9,416 bases of DNA from BM714 sp964484935 (lineage in GTDB: Bacteria; Bacillota; Clostridia; Peptostreptococcales; BM714): NCBI GenBank assembly GCA_964484935.1, contig CAZAFW010000055.1, positions 1-9,416 on the forward strand, in the 5' to 3' direction. This document shows positions 6,601 through 9,416 of the stretch, in pieces. The notes below the pieces were generated by a model. The model made no database searches and was not told where the DNA came from. It saw nothing but the letters and a program-made list of their open reading frames with translations. A program made the position numbers and the translations under genes. The stretch's first letter is position 1. Every line of letters begins with the position of its first letter.

Positions 6601-9127
6601 GGTGGTGGATTGCGAGATGGGCTCTCTGGAGGAACAGATATCTCTCAACCCCCCTGTTCAGGCATTGCCCGCCCCTCTTGCTTTCCGCGATTTCAATTTT
6701 TCAAAACAAAGGGCCGCCTTCCGCAGAAACAAGCTCAAGTATTTCAACGGCTACGGAGGCTTCAATGAAAAATACAAGGAATATGTAATACGGCTGAAGG
6801 AAGGAGAAAACACGCCTGCTCCATGGATAAATGTAATAGCAAACGACAAATTCGGATTCACCGTATCGGAGAGCGGAGGAGGTTACACATGGTATGAGAA
6901 CAGCAGGCAAAACAAGCTGACTCCGTGGACAAACGACAGCCTTTACGACGACCCGCACGAAATAATATATCTCAGGGACGATGAATACGGAAAGGTTTGG
7001 TCGGCGACTCCCAAGCCCCTCGGAGGGGGCATGGATTTCGAAATCCGCCACGGTAAGGGCTACAGCGAATTCGTGACGTGCGGTTACGAAATATCTTCAA
7101 GCCTCAAGATGTTCGTTCCTCCCAGGGAATCCATAAAGCTTTATCGTTTGCGCCTTAAAAATCTATCCGATTTCCCCCGCTCAATTTCCACCTTTTTCTA
7201 TGTGCGGCCGGTTGTCGGAGTGGACGATCAGCATACTCAGCAGCATATAAAGACACGCCTGGCCAAGAACCAGTATCTGTTTGTCACTAACCCCTACAAC
7301 TATGAATATCCAAACCAGATTATGTACATGGCCTCGTCCGAACCCATAAAGTCCTTCACGGGCAACCGCGAAGATTTTTCTGGCGATGCCATAATAAAAC
7401 TGCTCGGCAAAAAGACCCTGTCGAATGCCTGCGGAATAGGCTTCGACCCTTGCGGCGCGCTTCATGTGTCGACAGTTCTTGAACCCGGAGAAGAAAAAAC
7501 TATTGTTTTCATGATGGGCGCCGAAACAAAAACCCGCCGCATTTTCGAGCAGATAGAAAAATACAAAAGCCCAGATGAAGTCAATAAAGCGGAATCCGGT
7601 TCGGGCGAATATTGGAATGACTTGACCGGGCGCTTGCAGGTTACAACCCCGGACAACAAGTTCGACGTCATTATGAACGACTGGCTTGTCTACCAGACCG
7701 TTTCGAGCCGCATAAAGGCGCGCACGGCTTTCTACCAGGCAGGCGGAGCGTATGGATATCGCGACCAGCTGCAGGACTCTGTCAACATGATGATGATAGA
7801 TCCTTCAATCGCGAAAAAACAGATACTCATTCATGCGGCCCATCAATTCGAGGAGGGAGACGTGCTCCATTGGTGGCACGAGGGAGAGACGGACAAAGGC
7901 ATAAGGACCAGATTCTCGGACGATTTGCTTTGGCTTCCATACGCAGTAGCGGAATATGTACGCATAACCGGTGACAGAGACTTCCTTTTAGAAGAAATCC
8001 CCTACATAAGCGGGGAGCCCCTTGAGGAAGGCGAAAATGAAAAATATGTCACCCCCAGGGAATCCATGCTCACAGACAGCCTTTACAAACATTGCATCAA
8101 GGCTATAGACAGATCCCTCAAGTATGGAAGCCACGGCCTTCCTCTCATGGGCGGAGGCGATTGGAACGACGGAATGAACGCAATAGGACTGGAAGGAAAA
8201 GGAGAAAGTGTTTGGCTGGGCTGGTTTCTGCATTTGATCTTGAAAAACTTCTTGCCAATCTGCGAGATGATGAACGATTCAAGCAGGAAGACTCTGTACA
8301 GGGAAGCCGCGCGCTTCATAACAGAATCGATAGAGAAAAACGCATGGGACGGATCCTGGTACATGAGAGCTTTTTACGACGACGGAAGCCCTCTGGGCTC
8401 AATTCAAAACACTGAGTGCATGATTGCGTCGCTGCCGCAAAGTTGGGCCGTAATATCGGGCGGAGCTTCTCCCGAACGTGCACAAATGGCAATTAATGCA
8501 GTAGACAACCACCTCGTGAGAAAGGAAAAGGGCATAATTCTTCTGTTTTCACCACCTTTTGAAAAATCAGAAAAGAATCCGGGATATATAAAGAGCTATG
8601 CCAAGGGTTTGCGTGAAAACGGAGGGCAGTACACTCACGCCGCGGTGTGGGTGGTGCAGGCATTTACCGAGCTTGGCGACGGCAACAAGGCTTACGAGCT
8701 GTTTGAAATGCTTAATCCCATAAACCATTCCCGTTCGGTTTTCGAAGCAAACCACTACAAGGTTGAGCCCTATGTCGTTGCGGCCGACATATACAATGCC
8801 AGCCACCATACAGGAAGAGGGGGCTGGACATGGTACACAGGAGCCGCCGGTTGGTTGTATAAAATAGGTTGCGAGAACATATTGGGGTTGAGAAAGGAAG
8901 GAAATAGGCTGTATATGAAGCCATGCATACCTATGTTTTGGAAAAAGTATTCTATTGAATACACTTTCAGAAACACGCTCTACAAGATAGAGGTTAAGAA
9001 TCCGGTTTCTCTTTCATGCGGAAAGGTTCATTTTCTTATCGACGGGAAAATATCGAAAGATGATTTCATATTCCTTAAAAACGACGGGAAAACGCACAAT
9101 GTTATTGCCGTACTCAAGAAGGATTAG
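605..9127 (+). CDS. ndvB: Cyclic beta-1,2-glucan synthase (NdvB/Cgs type), GT84 + GH189-like + GH94
   Basis: This intact 2840-residue protein matches the usual length of the family (about 2800-2900). In characterised relatives the enzyme sits in the cytoplasmic membrane, uses UDP-glucose to build linear beta-1,2-glucan, cyclises it and adjusts its length. Visible order: a helical N-terminal region (1-375, with GYPRIYP and SELWIF motifs typical of the family); two membrane segments (about 377-396 and 406-427); the GT84 catalytic core (about 452-760) with D592-E-D594, SHD706 and R737-LHRW741; four or more further membrane segments between 784 and 955; a glycoamylase-like module (about 965-1545); then two beta-supersandwich repeats and a GH94 barrel with DWND at 2519-2522, ending in a short beta domain. 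There is no signal peptide. The gene appears to stand alone: divergent from DUF1622, closed by its own terminator, convergent with the SEC-C gene. Codon use looks even throughout and I see no frameshift. Family assignment is firm; the exact product (ring size, or a linear rather than cyclic glucan) is inferred. Confidence 0.95.
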   Translation: MINMEEMRSRAEKTAIESSFKFKKYSLSKLLDRLERNHSDIVDFSSGLSDLATGERELYPGSNWILDNFYKIDEQVKQLKLTLDKRQKIRLGILDESIFSGYPRIYPAALNLVEITSGNFNEDIIINYLKAYQSASIFSMSELWIFNTVLVLAVIERIREISGDIYRNQLEREKVMRLDFEDTFSALNQIKEDIGNSPMVSSSYVEYLVRITRRENEKYEYISRYLTHKLREYDTTIEKTVELALRTQSLHKNQIGNLITSLNKISQLDWNNIFESVSIVEGILRKDPSGVYLQMDFESRDHCRHEIEAFSRRYGINETKVAMKLLDLSEKAKEDGKPLRETHVGYYLTEKGREKLISLLGFARRRGRFHDFPASAYLLPVFLLTLAVTGLFIYDISNIFESNRNAVLAGLVLFIPISEIIIKFLNWIFLKVVPPVFLPKLSLKKGIPEESATMVVIPSLIAAEENIGDLFEKIETYYLGNKSENLYFALLGEFKDADSEFTEEDNAIIKSALGQAARLNKKYSPEKDTFFYFQRKRLFNARQKKWICWERKRGSLTELGNLLSGSGETSHLVISPDISNLKSKIRYIITLDEDTQLPMDSAKKLIGTISHPLNQAIFNPEKGRVEEGYGFIQPSVSISVSSSNASRFTHIYARNTGISIYSENISDLYQDMFNEGIFMGKGIYDLPLFNKVLTDAIPENRVLSHDLLEGSHIRAAFATDIELVDNHPTRYFSYIMRLHRWVRGDWQLLPWLRSRIVNKQGKRTANPLSALSKWKILDNLRRSLYTISLFVLIIGSMTFLPGSPWRWLSIAFLSMFLPLLLEIADSAFSRRHQTPNRLYSRSGKVKFGLKGTLQYLLLQTVFLPYEAYVTAEAICISLFRLVISKNNMLEWVTASLSEKEKLPALSHFIRKMWIVFAEVLLFLLLVAFAGKGASALPWIFAAIWLCSPFIAFTLGSRKPAEPLVPDEDAAYLRLEARRIWAFYEDLAQKSHNYLPPDNIQIYPPRDAANRTSPTNIGLMLLAAVSARDMGYLSITRMVIVIKRLLETVSKMEKWNGHLYNWYNTNDLSVLRPRYISTVDSGNFIGYLITLKQSLEEYRDKPPIDDDIVQGLRETCEISGSVDENIREILEDFGSIKGKEAHEWKAFLDKIVAYEKTASTCSKKIKTTVQELLSEYDNYYTVIIYPEDIADSEHPAYSEIIEDTRHLRMDLSLSELRSKYNDMIFKIRKKKTKAENESEKSALIKLENKLKAILCNLDEVLRTFDQLSHLAENIVEQTNFAALYDEKIHLFSIGYDWENDYLTESYYDLMASEARQTSFLAIVKKQVPLKHWYKLGRTLTLSEGFRVLASWSGTMFEYFMPNLILKNYENTLFDETYHSVIENQKHYGKSKNKPWGLSESAYYYFDIDLNYQYKAFGVPGLGFKRGLVNDYVVSPYASFFGLPFDHQAVISNLKMLESEGLMGPYGFYESVDYTKNRTGMKESGKIVQAYMAHHLGMSLVAINNFINGSIMQNRFHSEPVVKMGANMLQEKLPFRVIITHELKEKEKITKEYAPKEVFMTRVFKQGVLSFPRCHVLSNKEYHVIVTNNGGGYSRYRNKMVTRWRENLQGNYHGLAFYFKNMEDNDVWSAGFEPVCAKTDDYEARFSLEKAEYVQSRKGINIHMEIWVSPEDNVEVRRISIINKKTRPVVIETTSYAEISLNTQEADVAHRAFSNLFVNTSFDQQSESLTAIRNPREEKDSPLHLFHSVSCEGHPFGNTQYETDRVKFIGRGRSLSNPAALEKVLDNSSGVVLDPIVSLRKSVRIDPTQKAVLTFAMGVTEKREELRGLVEKYKNPYMVRELSELATIQAQVEAEYLDLSQEEVFLFQDMSSQILHLSPQKNRYERIIKRNSKGQNSLWPFGISGDSPILLASIKCRESMTILWKLLKAKEYWRLKGISVDLVILNLEESGYFKDMEEEIKNMTSRKFGYASDPKSMGVFILNSAKLSKEEISLLYAASRMVVDCEMGSLEEQISLNPPVQALPAPLAFRDFNFSKQRAAFRRNKLKYFNGYGGFNEKYKEYVIRLKEGENTPAPWINVIANDKFGFTVSESGGGYTWYENSRQNKLTPWTNDSLYDDPHEIIYLRDDEYGKVWSATPKPLGGGMDFEIRHGKGYSEFVTCGYEISSSLKMFVPPRESIKLYRLRLKNLSDFPRSISTFFYVRPVVGVDDQHTQQHIKTRLAKNQYLFVTNPYNYEYPNQIMYMASSEPIKSFTGNREDFSGDAIIKLLGKKTLSNACGIGFDPCGALHVSTVLEPGEEKTIVFMMGAETKTRRIFEQIEKYKSPDEVNKAESGSGEYWNDLTGRLQVTTPDNKFDVIMNDWLVYQTVSSRIKARTAFYQAGGAYGYRDQLQDSVNMMMIDPSIAKKQILIHAAHQFEEGDVLHWWHEGETDKGIRTRFSDDLLWLPYAVAEYVRITGDRDFLLEEIPYISGEPLEEGENEKYVTPRESMLTDSLYKHCIKAIDRSLKYGSHGLPLMGGGDWNDGMNAIGLEGKGESVWLGWFLHLILKNFLPICEMMNDSSRKTLYREAARFITESIEKNAWDGSWYMRAFYDDGSPLGSIQNTECMIASLPQSWAVISGGASPERAQMAINAVDNHLVRKEKGIILLFSPPFEKSEKNPGYIKSYAKGLRENGGQYTHAAVWVVQAFTELGDGNKAYELFEMLNPINHSRSVFEANHYKVEPYVVAADIYNASHHTGRGGWTWYTGAAGWLYKIGCENILGLRKEGNRLYMKPCIPMFWKKYSIEYTFRNTLYKIEVKNPVSLSCGKVHFLIDGKISKDDFIFLKNDGKTHNVIAVLKKD
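1958..2884 (+). other. GT84 catalytic core of the glucan synthase
   Basis: Residues 452-760 form the cytoplasmic GT-A-like glucosyltransferase core between two groups of membrane helices. It begins with the strand ATMVVIP. The WERKRG motif at 549-554 is, as I know the family, a conserved mark of these synthases. The metal/UDP-sugar DxD motif is TLDEDTQLP with D592 and D594. The probable catalytic-base Asp is D706 in SHDLLEG, and R737-L-H-R-W741 followed by VRGDWQ is the (Q/R)xxRW-type motif of processive glycosyltransferases. All motifs are present, so this module should be active as a UDP-glucose-dependent polymerase. Substrate and linkage follow from the family, not from a test. Confidence 0.88.
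3497..5239 (+). other. Glycoamylase-like (PF10091, GH189-type) cyclization module
   Basis: Residues of about 965-1545 carry the features of the middle module of cyclic beta-1,2-glucan synthases: TSPTNIGL near 1010, NGHLYNWYN from 1055, SEARQTSF (E1312), GTMFEYFMP (E1356), WGLSES (E1398) and GFYESVDY (E1468). In a characterised clostridial relative this module makes the ring by transglycosylation without hydrolysis, which defined family GH189. It sits directly after the last membrane helix, so it can receive the nascent chain. A charged helical stretch (about 1145-1280) lies between its first part and the part carrying the acidic motifs. Which of the four glutamates act as nucleophile and acid/base cannot be settled from the sequence alone; E1312 and E1398 are my first choice. 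Confidence 0.8.
5327..9124 (+). other. GH94 phosphorylase region with duplicated beta-supersandwich
   Basis: Two related beta-rich repeats are visible: the first from about residue 1580 (TNNGGGYSRY, later VWSAGFEP), the second from about 2046 (SESGGGYTWY, later VWSATPKP). Only the second is followed by a full (alpha/alpha)6 barrel (about 2360-2770). That barrel has YGYRDQ (R2386, D2387), HWWHE (2422-2426), the DWND motif carrying the family's general acid (D2519-D2522), GGQYTH (H2678) and WYTGAAGW (T2745, G2746), which contribute to the sugar and phosphate sites in GH94 enzymes such as cellobiose phosphorylase. In cyclic-glucan synthases this region controls chain length by phosphorolysis. 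All key motifs are intact here, so activity is expected. Confidence 0.85.
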
Positions 9128-9132
9128 GCGAC

Positions 9133-9166
9133 AAAGGCCCCCGGCATTATGCCGGGGGCCTTTTCT
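9133..9166 (+). terminator. Strong intrinsic terminator between convergent genes
   Basis: GGCCCCCGGCA (9136-9146) pairs perfectly with TGCCGGGGGCC (9150-9160) around a three-base loop, flanked by AAA and followed by TTTTCT. It begins six bases after the synthase stop codon. On the minus strand the same hairpin is followed by only TTTG, so it may also stop the convergent SEC-C transcript, but less efficiently. Confidence 0.95.
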
Positions 9167-9189
9167 ATGTTCATTCATTATTCGGGTTG

Positions 9190-9416
9190 CTATTTGTTCT
9201 TGCCGCAGCATTTTTTATATTTTTTTCCGCTTCCGCAAGGACAGGGATCGTTTCGTCCGACCTTCTTGCTGCCGCGCTGAAATGTCTTTGAGCGGTTGAA
9301 GTCCTTCCTTATTGCCTCCCTTGTGTCGGCGCTTAAAAGCTCCTTCCATATTTCAAGCTCGTAGAGCCAATCCGCTTCCGCCTTGTGCATGTTGTAGTAG
9401 AGCTTGTCCAATTCTA
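9190..9416 (-). CDS. SEC-C motif protein, C-terminal part (partial)
   Basis: The visible 75 or so C-terminal residues are a charged helical stretch with several Trp and Tyr (ADWLYELEIWKELL) followed by VGRNDPCPCGSGKKYKKCC and a short basic tail. The cysteines form CxCx8CC, the zinc-binding SEC-C motif (PF02810) also found at the SecA C-terminus, where it binds SecB and ribosomes. The sequence before the motif does not look like SecA, so this is more likely one of the stand-alone SEC-C proteins, whose roles are mostly unknown. The frame stays open to the window edge. A TTG at 9409-9411 could in principle be a start, but no ribosome binding site can be judged there, and I regard the gene as continuing beyond the window. 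It converges on the synthase gene and shares its terminator region. Confidence 0.78.
   Translation of the reverse strand, partial: ELDKLYYNMHKAEADWLYELEIWKELLSADTREAIRKDFNRSKTFQRGSKKVGRNDPCPCGSGKKYKKCCGKNK

Noticed and set aside
9190..9416. SecA C-terminus
   Set aside because: The SEC-C motif matches, but the preceding residues lack the helical-wing and linker features expected of SecA, and the stretch looks like a small stand-alone SEC-C protein.

Overview
The window is chromosomal sequence from a bacterium, most likely a low-to-moderate-GC Bacillota (Clostridia-like) organism. This rests on consensus-like sigma-70/SigA promoters, purine-rich ribosome binding sites, free use of ATA, AGA and AGG codons, and the small DUF1622 and SEC-C proteins that flank the main gene. 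The taxonomic guess is an inference; no marker here fixes a species.

Layout from left to right: (1) the 5' half of a tRNA gene, probably tRNA-Arg with anticodon CCT, on the minus strand and cut off by the window start, with a near-consensus promoter; (2) a small three-helix membrane protein of the DUF1622 family, also on the minus strand; (3) a divergent intergenic region of about 160 bases holding candidate promoters for both directions; (4) one giant plus-strand gene of 2840 codons filling about 90% of the window, encoding a cyclic beta-1,2-glucan synthase of the NdvB/Cgs type; (5) a strong hairpin terminator; (6) the C-terminal end of a convergent minus-strand gene whose product ends in a SEC-C zinc-binding motif.

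The giant protein has all three expected modules in order. The membrane-embedded GT84 glucosyltransferase has DxD, Asp and RxxRW motifs. The middle glycoamylase-like module (PF10091, GH189-type) is the cyclization module in this family. The C-terminal GH94-type phosphorylase module has an intact DWND motif and phosphate-site motifs. In characterised relatives the first module polymerises glucose from UDP-glucose into a linear beta-1,2-glucan, the second closes the ring by transglycosylation, and the third trims chain length by phosphorolysis. No exporter (NdvA/Cgt type), glucan-modifying enzyme or dedicated beta-1,2-glucan degradation gene is visible, and the gene appears to be transcribed alone.

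I see no mobile element, CRISPR array, integrase, toxin-antitoxin pair or defence system. The main point of interest is a complete, apparently monocistronic cyclic-glucan synthase in what looks like a Gram-positive background. This is a known enzyme family rather than a new system.
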